Shown here: piece after piece, positions 15,872-24,570 of the stretch
Numbering within the stretch: position 1 is the first letter of the stretch
How the letters are laid out: every line of letters begins with the position of its first letter
NCBI GenBank assembly: GCA_049314555.1
Contig: JBMOEW010000034.1
Span: forward strand, 1 to 33,856
Source of the DNA: REEB509 sp049314555
GTDB lineage: Bacteria; Pseudomonadota; Alphaproteobacteria; Caulobacterales; Aquidulcibacteraceae
Direction of reading: 5' to 3'
Length of the DNA stretch: 33,856 nucleotides
Notes under the pieces: model-generated
Databases searched by the model: none
The model's input: the letters and a program-made list of their open reading frames with translations, nothing else
Told to the model about the DNA's origin: nothing
Made by a program: the position numbers and the translations under genes

Positions 15872-15875
15872 GCCG

Positions 15876-16622
15876 TTGCGTTGGCCGGTGATCCTTTCGA
15901 TTGCAGTGCACGGGGCGATCGCTGCGCTGGCCCTGATGCAATGGCCTTCGCTGGTCGCTTCGCGGCTGCCTTCGATGGATGTGGTGCCGGTGGAAATCAT
16001 GATCGGGGATGTCACGGATGTGCGGGCGTTGGCCCCGCCGCTGCCGGACACCGAAGAGCCTCCCCCAGAGGAGGTACCACCAGAGGAGGCCGCGCCTACG
16101 CCTGATGCTGCTCCGCCGGTGCCGCCGCAGGCAGCGCGCCCCAATCAGCCGGCGCAGCCACCGCTTGATGTCAGCGATCTGAGACGTCGACTGCTTGAAG
16201 ATCGAGATGAGACCACGCCTGGACGCCGACGCCCGGACAATGCTGCACCTGGGGAGCGTGAGCGGGTGGCTGCGGGGCGCAGCGCCCAGGAAACCGCCAG
16301 CCTTGAGGCTTATTTTGCTGCTGTTGCGCGGTCGCACCTGGACCGCAATCGGTGCTGGAACGATCCAGTTGATCGTTTGGATACGGCGGATTTTGCGCTG
16401 GTGGTAACGGTTAATCTGACGGACTCCGGGGCTGTGACGTCTGTGAGTGCGCCGCGGGTCGCATCCGGGGCGCGGCCGTCGCAGGCCATTTTGGACGACG
16501 CGCAACGCGCACCGCGGGCGTGTTCGCCGTTTCCGTTTGCGCGGGACCCGAATGGCCCTGAAAACTATGACCTTTGGCGTCAAATGGAATTGTGTTTTGG
16601 CCCGGCGTGCCGCGGCAATTGA
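15876..16622 (+). CDS. tolA: TolA-like energy transducer
   Basis: Links the TolQR motor to Pal and TolB across the periplasm. It is identified mainly by position between tolR and tolB, plus architecture: one N-terminal membrane helix (ILSIAVHGAIAALALMQWP, including the SxxxH pattern of TolA/TonB helices), a periplasmic linker rich in Pro/Glu/Ala, and a C-terminal TonB/TolA-like domain from about residue 140 (SLEAYFAAVARSHLDRNRCW ... VVTVNLTDSGAV). At 248 residues it is short for TolA, with a Pro/Glu linker rather than the long Ala/Lys helix of enterobacteria. The start is TTG 15876, preceded by GGGGAG (15863-15868). Two C-terminal cysteines (ELCFGPAC) may pair. Confidence 0.88.
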   Translation: MRWPVILSIAVHGAIAALALMQWPSLVASRLPSMDVVPVEIMIGDVTDVRALAPPLPDTEEPPPEEVPPEEAAPTPDAAPPVPPQAARPNQPAQPPLDVSDLRRRLLEDRDETTPGRRRPDNAAPGERERVAAGRSAQETASLEAYFAAVARSHLDRNRCWNDPVDRLDTADFALVVTVNLTDSGAVTSVSAPRVASGARPSQAILDDAQRAPRACSPFPFARDPNGPENYDLWRQMELCFGPACRGN

Positions 16623-16633
16623 TGGAGCAGGCG

Positions 16634-17977
16634 ATGATCACGGCTATCAGAGGCGGGCTGCGGTTAGCGCTCGTGGCGGCCATGGCGGCTTTTGCACTGT
16701 GCGCGCCGGCGTACGCGCAGTTGCGGGTTAATGTGGAGCAGGGGTATTTGAACCCGATGCCGATCGCTGTGCCTGACTTTTCTGGCACGGACGCAACTGC
16801 GGCCCAAATCGGCAGTGATGTGGCTGGCGTCATCCGCGACAACCTCGATCGGTCGGGGCTCTTCAACACGCTGGACCCCGCGTCGTTCATCCAACGGTTG
16901 AACGGGGTGGATGTGCCGGTCCAGTTCGCAGACTGGCGCGCCCTGCGGGCGCAGGCGCTGATCGTTGGCGAAGCGCAGATGCTGCCCGATGGGCGGGTGC
17001 GGGTGGAGTTTCGGCTGTGGGACGTGTTAGGCGAGCAGGACCTGATTGGCTTTCACTATGCCACCACGCCGGAAAACTGGCGGCGGATCGCGCATCGCAT
17101 CTCTGATCTTGCGTATGAGCGTTTGACGGGGGAGCCTGGCTATTTCGATACGCGGGTTGTGTTTGTGTCTGAGTCTGGGCCCGCAGGGGCGGGGCGGTCA
17201 CGCCGGCTGATGGTGATGGACCAGGACGGGGCCAACCCCGCTTTCCTAACGCCCGGGGGATTTCAGGCCTTTACGCCGCGCTTCTCGCCAACCATGCAGG
17301 CGATCACGTTCCTGTCCTTGGAAAGCGATCGGCCGCGGGTTTACCTCTTTAATCTAGAGACCAACCGGCGGGAGTTGCTTGTCGATGGCTCGGCCATGAC
17401 TTTCGCGCCGCGCTTTTCACCGGACGGGCAGAGTGTGGTTTATGCCCAGGATTTCGAAGGCAACATCGAGATCATGCGGATGGATTTGCGCACGCGTCGC
17501 GCACAACGACTGACTGCCCACCCGGCAATCGATACGTCCGCTTCGTTTTCGCCGGACGGGAGCCAGATCGCCTTTGCGTCTGATCGCAGCGGCTCTTCCC
17601 AGATCTATGTGATGGGGGCAGACGGCACCAATCCGCGCCGTTTGACCTTTACGGAAGGGGCCCGTTACGATGCGCCGGTTTGGTCGCCGCGGGGGGACTG
17701 GGTGGCGATGATCCGTCAAGGCCGGGCCAATTCGTCCGGCGAACCGTTCCAGCTTGTGGTGATGCGGGCCGATGGCAGCGGCGAGCGTAATATCGCGGGG
17801 GCCTATTTGTCGGACAGCCCGACCTGGTCGCCAAACGGTCGGGTCATTATGTTTGCGCGCGAAAGCCGCGGGGGGGCTTCGCAACTGTGGTCGATTGACA
17901 TTACGGGACGCAACTTGCGCCAAGTGCGTACCCAAACCAGCGCGTCGGATCCGGCCTGGTCGCCGCTTTTGCCATAA
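16634..17977 (+). CDS. tolB: TolB, periplasmic beta-propeller of Tol-Pal
   Basis: A periplasmic protein that binds Pal and TolA. From ATG 16634 it has 447 residues: a signal peptide (LALVAAMAAFALCAPAYA, cleavage before QLRV), an N-terminal alpha/beta domain (IAVPDFSGTD ... NLDRSGLFNTL) and a six-bladed propeller with repeated segments of the form FSPDGQSVVYAQD, FSPDGSQIAFASDRSG and WSPRGDWVAM. GGAG lies 5 bases before this ATG. The ATG at 16622 overlaps the tolA stop and lacks a ribosome site. Length and domain order match the family. Confidence 0.96.
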   Translation: MITAIRGGLRLALVAAMAAFALCAPAYAQLRVNVEQGYLNPMPIAVPDFSGTDATAAQIGSDVAGVIRDNLDRSGLFNTLDPASFIQRLNGVDVPVQFADWRALRAQALIVGEAQMLPDGRVRVEFRLWDVLGEQDLIGFHYATTPENWRRIAHRISDLAYERLTGEPGYFDTRVVFVSESGPAGAGRSRRLMVMDQDGANPAFLTPGGFQAFTPRFSPTMQAITFLSLESDRPRVYLFNLETNRRELLVDGSAMTFAPRFSPDGQSVVYAQDFEGNIEIMRMDLRTRRAQRLTAHPAIDTSASFSPDGSQIAFASDRSGSSQIYVMGADGTNPRRLTFTEGARYDAPVWSPRGDWVAMIRQGRANSSGEPFQLVVMRADGSGERNIAGAYLSDSPTWSPNGRVIMFARESRGGASQLWSIDITGRNLRQVRTQTSASDPAWSPLLP

Positions 17978-18105
17978 CGTCACGGAATCGCCCCTAAGAA
18001 GAGTAGATACTTGTGTCGTTGCGCTTTCCGTTTAGGCTGGCGTGGCAGTTCCTGGCTTGTTGGGAGGGTTCCCGATGGGCCGGGCTAACGGGAGAAGCCA
18101 ACGTT

Positions 18106-18633
18106 ATGCGCAGTCTTGTTGTGACCGTCCTTGCCGCTGCCACTCTCACGGCTTGTGCTAGCCGGCCTGAGCCGGTTGCCCCGGCCGCTCCGATCGAAAC
18201 CCCAACACCATCGCCCCGCACGCCGCCGCAAGCGCCTGCGGCGGTTCCGCAAGGGCCGGTTCCAGGGTCTTTGCAGGATTTCCAGGTTTCGGTTGGTGAC
18301 CGGGTTTACTTCGACTACGACAGCTTCGGGCTCACCCAGCAGGCGCGCGCCGTTTTGGAGCGCCAAGCGGCTTGGCTGCAGCGTTACACATCCGCGCGGG
18401 TCCTGATCGCCGGCAACTGCGACGAGCGCGGCACGCGCGAATACAACTTTGCGCTTGGGGCCCGGCGGGCCGCGGCGGCCAAGGACTATCTGGTGTCGCT
18501 CGGGGTTTCGGCCTCGCGGGTGGAAACCGTCTCCTATGGCAAGGAGCGGCCGATTGATCCGTCATCAACAGAGCAGGCGTTCTCGGTCAACCGTAACGCC
18601 CATACCCAGATCGTTAGCGGTGCCGTCAGCTAA
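18106..18633 (+). CDS. pal: Pal, peptidoglycan-associated lipoprotein
   Basis: An outer-membrane lipoprotein that binds peptidoglycan and TolB. The 175-residue precursor has a lipoprotein signal peptide with lipobox LTAC (lipidated Cys17). A Pro-rich linker follows, then an OmpA-like domain with VYFDYDSFGLT, VLIAGNCDERGTREYN (Asp and Arg for binding diaminopimelate) and VSYGKERP. The start at ATG 18106 puts the lipobox at the right distance and is preceded by GGGAGA; longer in-frame extensions upstream are not plausible. A strong terminator follows 28 bases after the stop codon. Confidence 0.96.
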   Translation: MRSLVVTVLAAATLTACASRPEPVAPAAPIETPTPSPRTPPQAPAAVPQGPVPGSLQDFQVSVGDRVYFDYDSFGLTQQARAVLERQAAWLQRYTSARVLIAGNCDERGTREYNFALGARRAAAAKDYLVSLGVSASRVETVSYGKERPIDPSSTEQAFSVNRNAHTQIVSGAVS

Positions 18634-18660
18634 ACGTGACTGCAATTGCTACACCTTCTT

Positions 18661-18692
18661 GCAGCCCGCTCAGGCGGGCTGCCGCATTTTTT
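18661..18692 (+). terminator. Rho-independent terminator after pal
   Basis: GCAGCCCGC (18661-18669) pairs perfectly with GCGGGCTGC (18674-18682) around TCAG. CGCA and six T follow (18687-18692). It ends the tol-pal transcript and shows that the GTG at 18636, which would read through the hairpin, is not the start of cpoB. Confidence 0.9.
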
Positions 18693-18719
18693 CCGCAAGG
18701 CAGGCTTAGCGCGTCATCT

Positions 18720-19544
18720 ATGGTTGCTGTGCTGTCTCGCCCACATGGGCTAATTGCTCTTGCTGCTTTGGCCCTGGCGGCCATGGCTTTACCTTCCCCG
18801 CCGGCTTTTGCCCAGGCATCGGGCGGTTCTGGGGTGCCTGTCGTCACCGGCGAAAGCGCGGCGGCGCGACAGGATCGCATTGAGGAGCTTGAGTTCATTA
18901 TTCGCCAGACGTCGGCGGAGAATGACCAGCTCCAGCTGGAGCTGCGGCAGGCTCGGCAGGAAAACCAGCGCCTGCAGCAGATCATCTCTGACATGGCGGC
19001 CGCGCAGCGGGCTTTAGAGGAAACGCGGGCGGACCAAGCCGCGCCTGCACCGCCGTCTCCTGGCGTCACGCCGAGCCAAACTGTCGAGGAAGCGCGGGAG
19101 GCCGCGACCGGGACGCTTGGGACATTGCCGGCTGTGGATAACTCCGCAGAGGCCGCAGCCAGCTATCGGCGGGCGCGCGAGCTTTTGCTGGGGGCACCTC
19201 TGCCTGACGCGCAGGCCGCGTTTGCGCAGTATTTGCAGCAGTTTCCAAACGGTGCCGATGTGGCCGATGCGCGGTACTGGTTTGCCTTCACCTTATTGGG
19301 CCAGGGCAGCTATCGGGATGCGGCGGTGGCCTTTGCGGATTATCTCGAGCGGCATGGCTCTGACAATGGTCCCCGGGCGCACGGGCCGGCCGCACTTTTG
19401 CGGCTCGGGATTTCGTTAGCCGGTGCCGGGATGATGCAGGAGGCGTGCGCGGCTTTCCGAGACACGGACCGGCATCCACGGGCAAGTGCCGGCACGCGGG
19501 CTCAGGCCCAGCAGGAGGCGCGCCGTAACAACTGCCCCGCTTGA
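18720..19544 (+). CDS. cpoB: CpoB/YbgF, Tol-Pal associated TPR protein
   Basis: A periplasmic protein that coordinates Tol-Pal with peptidoglycan synthesis at division. From ATG 18720 it has 274 residues: a signal peptide (GLIALAALALAAMALPSPPAFA), a coiled coil (about residues 45-105, with heptad-like EELEFIIRQTSAENDQLQLE) as in the trimerising N-terminus of CpoB, and a C-terminal TPR domain from about residue 140 (SYRRARELLLGAPLPDAQAA, DARYWFAFTLLGQGSYRDA). The ATG lies beyond the pal terminator and has no strong ribosome site, so expression may depend on readthrough or a local promoter I could not identify. The 3' end overlaps tilS by 59 bases. Confidence 0.88.
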   Translation: MVAVLSRPHGLIALAALALAAMALPSPPAFAQASGGSGVPVVTGESAAARQDRIEELEFIIRQTSAENDQLQLELRQARQENQRLQQIISDMAAAQRALEETRADQAAPAPPSPGVTPSQTVEEAREAATGTLGTLPAVDNSAEAAASYRRARELLLGAPLPDAQAAFAQYLQQFPNGADVADARYWFAFTLLGQGSYRDAAVAFADYLERHGSDNGPRAHGPAALLRLGISLAGAGMMQEACAAFRDTDRHPRASAGTRAQAQQEARRNNCPA

Positions 19545-20784
19545 TCTGGCGTCGTTAAGGCCGCAGCTCGACGCGGCGTGGCTGGCGAATGGAACCGGTC
19601 CGCTGGTGGTTGGTGTGTCTGGGGGCGGGGACTCGCTGGCTTTGCTTTCTTTGCTGCGGGATCACGCTCTGCACCGCTCGGTCGTCGCTTGCGTGGTGGA
19701 CCATGGACTGCAGGCCCAGTCTGAGGCGGCGGCTTCCCTTGCGGCGCAGGCGGCTGCGCAGATTGGGGCTGATGTGGTCCTGCAGCGCTTGGTTTGGCCG
19801 GCTGGTGCGGGTGTCAGCCAGCAGCGGGCGCGGCTTGGGCGTCATGCAGCACTTTGTTCGGTGGCCCGATCGCTCGGCGCGCGGGCTGTGGCATTGGGCC
19901 ATACCGCGGACGACCAAGCCGAAGGGGTGATGATCGCGCGGGCTCGGGAAGGGCATTGGCGGGGCGGGAGCGGTATGCGCGCGGTCATGCCTTCGCCGGT
20001 CTGGCCGGAGGGGCGCGATCTTTTGGTTGTGCGGCCGCTGCTTGAGGTTTCGCGAGCCGGCCTTCGGGCTTACCTGCAGCAGAAGGGGATTGTTTGGCAG
20101 GAGGACCCGGCCAATACCAATTCGCGGTTTGTGCGGGCGCAGGCCCGGTTGGCGCTTTCACCCGACCCTGCGTTTCGCGCCCGATTGGCGGGGTTTTCTG
20201 CCCGCTTGCGGGGGCACCAGGACCGCGCTGATGCACGCGTTCTCTGCCTCTTAATGCAGGTCGTGCGGTTTGTGGCTGGGGACGCTTTTCTGCTTGAGCA
20301 GCCTTTTCCGAACGGGCTGTGGTGCCGGTTGTTGGGGGTGCTGATCCAGGCGGTCGCTGGCACGCAGAGCCAAGCGGCCCCGTCGGCGATTGAAGCCCTC
20401 GTTGCGCGCCTTGGCGGCGAGGGGAGCGCGCGAACAACCCTCGGGGGTTGCCAGATTTCGGCGGGCTCCGGGGCTTGGCGGATTGCCAGGGACCCTGGCG
20501 CTGTGTTGGGCCGAGCCGGCGTCGCGCCGCTTGGGGACGTGGCGATCCCGGTTGACCAAGACCTGATCTGGGACGGTCGCTTGCTGGTGCGCACTCACCA
20601 TCCAGGGTGGTCGATCCGGCCGGTGGGGGCGGGCGGTGATCCGACGCGTCCGGTTTTGGTTAAGGATGCGCAACGATTGCGCATCGAAGACGCCGAAAGC
20701 GCCGGATTTCACGTGCAATGGCTGGCCCCTTCGCGCGCCTGGCGATTGCTGGGGGCTGAAACGGGGCAGAACACGCAAGAATGA
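19486..20784 (+). CDS. tilS: tRNA(Ile)-lysidine synthase TilS
   Basis: Modifies cytidine 34 of the CAU-anticodon isoleucine tRNA to lysidine using lysine and ATP, changing its identity from Met to Ile. The 432-residue product has the N-type ATP pyrophosphatase PP-loop VGVSGGGDSLALL, VDHGLQ and LGHTADDQAEGVM, followed by RPLLEVSRAGLRAYLQQKG, all typical. The C-terminal half is divergent, as usual. GTG 19486 is the most upstream start, overlapping cpoB by 59 bases; no ATG lies between it and the PP-loop, so the start is tentative. TilS next to ftsH is widely conserved. Confidence 0.92.
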   Translation: MPARGLRPSRRRAVTTAPLDLASLRPQLDAAWLANGTGPLVVGVSGGGDSLALLSLLRDHALHRSVVACVVDHGLQAQSEAAASLAAQAAAQIGADVVLQRLVWPAGAGVSQQRARLGRHAALCSVARSLGARAVALGHTADDQAEGVMIARAREGHWRGGSGMRAVMPSPVWPEGRDLLVVRPLLEVSRAGLRAYLQQKGIVWQEDPANTNSRFVRAQARLALSPDPAFRARLAGFSARLRGHQDRADARVLCLLMQVVRFVAGDAFLLEQPFPNGLWCRLLGVLIQAVAGTQSQAAPSAIEALVARLGGEGSARTTLGGCQISAGSGAWRIARDPGAVLGRAGVAPLGDVAIPVDQDLIWDGRLLVRTHHPGWSIRPVGAGGDPTRPVLVKDAQRLRIEDAESAGFHVQWLAPSRAWRLLGAETGQNTQE

Positions 20785-20886
20785 ACGGCTGTGTTTCATG
20801 CGGCGGGTGTTCAGCGGGCTTTAGGGCTCCTATGTTAGCAGTCACGATCAGTTTGGCGGGCGACGCGCCCACCGTAAGGTGAAGAA

Positions 20887-22821
20887 ATGCCTTTTCGTAG
20901 CTTGATGATTTGGGGCGTAATCGCTCTTTTGGTGGTCCTGCTGTTTTCGGCTTTCCAGAATTCTGGCGCGCCGCGCGGTGCAACGGCCCGCGAGTACAGC
21001 GAGTTGGTTGCTGATATCGGCGCTGGCCGGGTGACCGAAGCCTCCATCAAAGGCGATACCATCACCTACAAGACAGCAGAAAGTGGCTCGTTTACCGCGC
21101 GCGCGCCAACGGGTGCGGCAGCTTCGGTGGCGGACCGTTTGGCCGTGTCTGGCGTTAAAGTGAATGTGGAAGATCCCCGCACAGGTCCAACAGCGCTGGA
21201 CATGCTGTTTACGGCGCTGCCGATGTTGTTGCTGATCGGGGCGTGGTTTTTCTTCATGCGTCAAATGCAGTCCGGTGGACGCGGGGCGATGGGCTTTGGC
21301 AAGTCGAAGGCCCGCTTGCTGACTGAAGCCAAGGGACGCATCACGTTCGACGATGTTGCTGGCATTGATGAAGCCAAGGACGAACTCACTGAGATCGTTG
21401 AGTTTCTGCGCGATCCTGGGAAGTTCCAGCGGCTGGGCGGCAAGATCCCAAAGGGCGCGCTGCTTGTGGGCCCGCCAGGCACGGGTAAGACCCTGTTGGC
21501 CCGGGCGGTCGCTGGCGAAGCAAACGTGCCGTTTTTTACCATTTCCGGCTCTGATTTCGTCGAGATGTTCGTGGGTGTTGGTGCATCGCGCGTGCGCGAC
21601 ATGTTTGAGCAGGCCAAGAAGAACGCCCCCTGCATCATCTTCATCGACGAAATTGATGCGGTTGGGCGTCACCGGGGCGCGGGCCTTGGCGGTGGCAACG
21701 ACGAGCGCGAGCAAACGTTGAACCAGCTCTTGGTGGAAATGGATGGTTTTGAAACCAACGAAGGGATCATTCTGATCGCGGCCACCAACCGTCCTGACGT
21801 GTTGGACCCGGCGCTGTTGCGACCGGGCCGGTTTGACCGGCAGGTTGTGGTGCCCAATCCGGATGTGGTGGGCCGCGAGCGGATTTTGCGCGTGCACACG
21901 CGCGTCGTGCCGATTAGCCAAGACGTGGACCTCAAGACGATCGCGCGCGGAACGCCGGGCTTTTCGGGGGCGGACTTGGCAAATCTCGTCAACGAGGCGG
22001 CCCTGCTGGCGGCGCGCCGCGGCAAGCGCGTGGTAACCTCGCGCGAATTTGAGGACGCCAAAGACAAGGTTATGATGGGGGCTGAGCGGCGCTCGATGGT
22101 GATGAGCGAAGATGAAAAGAAGCTCACGGCCTATCACGAGGGCGGCCACGCTGTTGTAGCGCTGAATGTCACGGCCACAGATCCGGTCCACAAGGCAACC
22201 ATCATTCCGCGGGGCCGGGCTTTGGGCATGGTGATGCAGCTGCCGGAGCGCGACAAGTTGTCGATGAGCTACGAACAAATGATGAGCCGCATGGCCGTTC
22301 TTGCGGGCGGGCGCGTTGCGGAGGAGCTGATCTTTGGTCGCGACAAGATCACGTCGGGGGCATCTTCGGATATCGAACAGGCGACGCGGTTGGCGCGGAT
22401 GATGGTGACGCGTTGGGGCTATTCCGATGAGCTCGGAACCGTGGCTTACGGCGAAAACCAAGAGGAAGTGTTTCTGGGCCACTCGGTGTCGCGCACACAG
22501 AATATCTCTGAAGAAACCGCGCGCAAAATCGACTCGGAGGTGAAGCGGCTGGTGGATCACGGCTTTGACGAAGCGCGCAGGATCTTGACCGAAAAGCGGC
22601 AGGACCTCGAGAACCTAGCTCAGGCCCTTCTAGAGTATGAGACGCTTTCTGGCGAGGAAATCTTCAAGGTCATGCGGGGTGAAAAGCTTGATCGCCCTGA
22701 CGATATGATGATGCCGCAATTGCCGCCGACCCCGGCGCTGCCGGTTATCGATGAAGACGGTGATGGGGTGCCAGATGGGCCGCGTTCAGGGTGGGGCGGT
22801 GCGGAACCGCGACCGGCGTAA
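20887..22821 (+). CDS. ftsH: FtsH, membrane AAA+ zinc metalloprotease
   Basis: An ATP-dependent inner-membrane protease acting on membrane and short-lived cytoplasmic proteins; HflK/HflC at the left of this window are its known partners. The 644-residue product has membrane helices at about 7-22 and 104-123, a short periplasmic domain between them, Walker A GPPGTGKT (195-202), Walker B IFIDEIDA (251-258), the second region of homology ATNRPDVLDPALLRPGRFDR (299-318), and the zinc site HEGGH (417-421) with a distal acidic ligand region. AAGGTGA precedes the ATG. The C-terminus carries an unusual DEDGDGVPD (622-630), which resembles a calcium-binding loop. Identification is firm. Confidence 0.97.
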   Translation: MPFRSLMIWGVIALLVVLLFSAFQNSGAPRGATAREYSELVADIGAGRVTEASIKGDTITYKTAESGSFTARAPTGAAASVADRLAVSGVKVNVEDPRTGPTALDMLFTALPMLLLIGAWFFFMRQMQSGGRGAMGFGKSKARLLTEAKGRITFDDVAGIDEAKDELTEIVEFLRDPGKFQRLGGKIPKGALLVGPPGTGKTLLARAVAGEANVPFFTISGSDFVEMFVGVGASRVRDMFEQAKKNAPCIIFIDEIDAVGRHRGAGLGGGNDEREQTLNQLLVEMDGFETNEGIILIAATNRPDVLDPALLRPGRFDRQVVVPNPDVVGRERILRVHTRVVPISQDVDLKTIARGTPGFSGADLANLVNEAALLAARRGKRVVTSREFEDAKDKVMMGAERRSMVMSEDEKKLTAYHEGGHAVVALNVTATDPVHKATIIPRGRALGMVMQLPERDKLSMSYEQMMSRMAVLAGGRVAEELIFGRDKITSGASSDIEQATRLARMMVTRWGYSDELGTVAYGENQEEVFLGHSVSRTQNISEETARKIDSEVKRLVDHGFDEARRILTEKRQDLENLAQALLEYETLSGEEIFKVMRGEKLDRPDDMMMPQLPPTPALPVIDEDGDGVPDGPRSGWGGAEPRPA

Positions 22822-22866
22822 CGGACAAGGACTTGGTTGGCCGCGCGTTCGGGGGGGCTTTCAATG

Positions 22867-22887
22867 AGGTCCTTCAGACGCGGACCT
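22867..22887 (+). terminator. short hairpin after ftsH, possible terminator
   Basis: AGGTCC (22867-22872) pairs with GGACCT (22882-22887) over a 9-base loop, followed by tgccctt. The stem is short and no proper T run follows, so this is tentative. Confidence 0.3.
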
Positions 22888-22957
22888 TGCCCTTGTCGAC
22901 GGCGAAATTGTTCGGTGCTAGGCTCACGGGCGGTGTCCGTTGACTTGGGAGGTTGAG

Positions 22958-23332
22958 GTGCTTGGCGACAGCATTATTCAGGCTATGGTTACGACCAGCC
23001 GACCCGATGCTTCTAAGGCGTTTTACCAAGACGTGTTGGGGCTCAAGCTCTTGAGCGAAGACCAATTTGGCATCCAATTTGCCGGCAAGATCGGCTTTTT
23101 GCGGATCGCCAAAGCGCCGGGCATGCTTCCCGCGGCCCATGCCGTTATGAACTTTATCGTCGACGACGCAACGGCAGTTGCGCGCGCGCTTGCGGGGAAG
23201 AACGTGAAGTTTGAACGGTATGGGTTCTTGCAACAGGACGAAGACGGCATCTGGTCTAGCCCGGAAGGGGCAAAGGTCGGGTGGTTTCGCGATCCCGACA
23301 TGAACCTCATAGGCCTGGTGCAAAACCCCTGA
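22958..23332 (+). CDS. glyoxalase/VOC-superfamily protein
   Basis: A small protein of the vicinal-oxygen-chelate fold, seen in metal-dependent dioxygenases, glyoxalases and resistance proteins. The 124-residue product shows the paired beta-alpha-beta modules: SRPDASKAFYQDVLGLKLL (typical first module), IQFAGKIGFLRIA, then FIVDDATAVARALAGKNVKF and WFRDPDMNLIGLVQ (typical ending). A substrate cannot be inferred. I chose GTG 22958 because GGGAGG (22947-22952) sits 5 bases upstream; TTG 22940 would include the ribosome site in the coding region and ATG 22985 would trim the first strand. It sits between ftsH and folP and ends 19 bases before folP. Confidence 0.82.
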   Translation: MLGDSIIQAMVTTSRPDASKAFYQDVLGLKLLSEDQFGIQFAGKIGFLRIAKAPGMLPAAHAVMNFIVDDATAVARALAGKNVKFERYGFLQQDEDGIWSSPEGAKVGWFRDPDMNLIGLVQNP

Positions 23333-23351
23333 TTTCAAAGAATTCCCTGCC

Positions 23352-24158
23352 GTGTTGAACGCGCGCACGGACGGCTTGCCCATGATCATGGGCATTTTGA
23401 ACGTCACTCCCGATAGTTTCTCCGATGGCGGACGATTTCTCGCTGACGATGCTGCCATCGCCCACGGCTTGCGGTTGATCGCAGACGGCGCGGACGTTTT
23501 GGATATTGGCGGGGAAAGCACGCGGCCAGGGGCTGCGCCGGTGTCTGCGTCTGTCGAACTGCAACGGGTTTTACCTGTGATCGAAGGGTTGCGGGGGGCA
23601 GGCGCGGTGCTGTCCATTGATACGATGAAGCCGGAGGTGGCCGAAGCCGCTCTTGGGGCTGGTGCTCAGCTTTGGAATGATGTGAGCGGCTTTCGCCAAG
23701 CAGACAGCCTTGAGGTGGCTGGGCGTCTCAAGCCAAGCGTTGCGGTGATGCATATGCAAGGTGAGCCGCGCACCATGCAGGCAGACCCAACGTACACGGA
23801 CGTTGTCGAAGAAGTTGGCGGGTTTTTGGCCGATACGGCCGCACGCCTTGTGGGCCTTGGCATCAAGGATATCTGGGTTGATCCTGGCATTGGCTTTGGC
23901 AAAGGGCTGGAACACAACCTTGCGCTCACCCGATCGCTTGCAGAATTGAAGGCGCGGTGTGGGTGTCGGCTGCTGTATGGTGCCTCGCGCAAGAGCGTGA
24001 TTGGCAAAATCGATCGCGCCGCCACAGCTGCGCAGGACCGATTGGGCGGATCGTTGGCGTTGGCCCTGTTTGCGGCCCAAGCGGGGGCAGACATGCTGCG
24101 CGTGCATGACGTGCGCGAAACAGTTCAGGCTCTTCAAGTGTGGCGATCAATCGCCTAA
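23352..24158 (+). CDS. folP: dihydropteroate synthase FolP
   Basis: Condenses p-aminobenzoate with dihydropterin pyrophosphate in folate synthesis; the sulfonamide target. The 268-residue TIM-barrel protein has IMGILNVTPDSFSDGGRF, LDIGGESTRPGA, LSIDTMKPEVAEAAL, LWNDVSGF, VMHMQGEPRTMQ, WVDPGIGFGKGLEHN and LLYGASRKSVIG, all pterin- or pyrophosphate-binding segments of the family. The start is uncertain among GTG 23352, TTG 23355 and ATG 23382; the GTG gives a usual N-terminal length. In many alphaproteobacteria glmM follows folP; it is absent here. Confidence 0.95.
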   Translation: MLNARTDGLPMIMGILNVTPDSFSDGGRFLADDAAIAHGLRLIADGADVLDIGGESTRPGAAPVSASVELQRVLPVIEGLRGAGAVLSIDTMKPEVAEAALGAGAQLWNDVSGFRQADSLEVAGRLKPSVAVMHMQGEPRTMQADPTYTDVVEEVGGFLADTAARLVGLGIKDIWVDPGIGFGKGLEHNLALTRSLAELKARCGCRLLYGASRKSVIGKIDRAATAAQDRLGGSLALALFAAQAGADMLRVHDVRETVQALQVWRSIA

Positions 24159-24200
24159 ACTCCCCGATGAGGCGAAAAGCCCAAGGTGTGGGAGGTGTTG

Positions 24201-24527
24201 ATGATCGAAGGTCGATGGGTGATTGAGGGCGCTGAAATGGGCGGCGCGCCGATGCCGATGAACGAGTTGTCCGGCAGCGTCATGGTCATTTCGGGCGACC
24301 GCTACGATGTCTCTGGGGTGGACAAGGGGCGGCTGGTGGCGCACGGCGGCGATCGATGGGATGTCATCGGTGAAGAGGGGCCGAACGCGGGTAAAACGAT
24401 GCCGGCACGCTTTCGGCTCGCTGGTGGCAAGCTTGAAGGTGTCTATGGCATGGATGGATCGGTCCCCGCCGGGTTCGATACAGCTGGCTGTGCGAACACC
24501 CTAAAGATCGTGTTTCGGCCCGGCTGA
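24201..24527 (+). CDS. small conserved protein, TIGR03067-like
   Basis: A 108-residue protein without signal peptide. Its opening (IEGRWVIEGAEMGGAPMPM, then ELSGSVMVISGDRYDV) and its ending with repeated glycine turns (ARFRLAGGKLEGVYGMDGS) recall the small lipocalin-like TIGR03067 domain; this is from memory of the pattern, and no function is established. ATG 24201 is preceded by GGGAGG (24190-24195). GTG 24186 is in frame but contains the ribosome site. It lies between folP and thiD. Confidence 0.75.
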   Translation: MIEGRWVIEGAEMGGAPMPMNELSGSVMVISGDRYDVSGVDKGRLVAHGGDRWDVIGEEGPNAGKTMPARFRLAGGKLEGVYGMDGSVPAGFDTAGCANTLKIVFRPG

Positions 24528-24570
24528 TCGCTGGACTGTGCACCGGTGTTGGACGTGTTAGAGTTGCGCC

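Noticed and set aside
18636..18719. Upstream GTG start for cpoB giving a longer protein
   Set aside because: It would translate through the pal terminator hairpin and would place the signal peptide more than 25 residues inside.
20848..22560. A 570-codon open frame on the minus strand opposite ftsH
   Set aside because: It is antisense to an unmistakable ftsH, is rich in Arg/His/Pro as expected from reversed GC-rich codons, and shows no domain. It is a shadow of codon bias.
24528..24570. Thiamine riboswitch before thiD
   Set aside because: The gap is only 43 bases, too short for the aptamer, and no matching motif is present.
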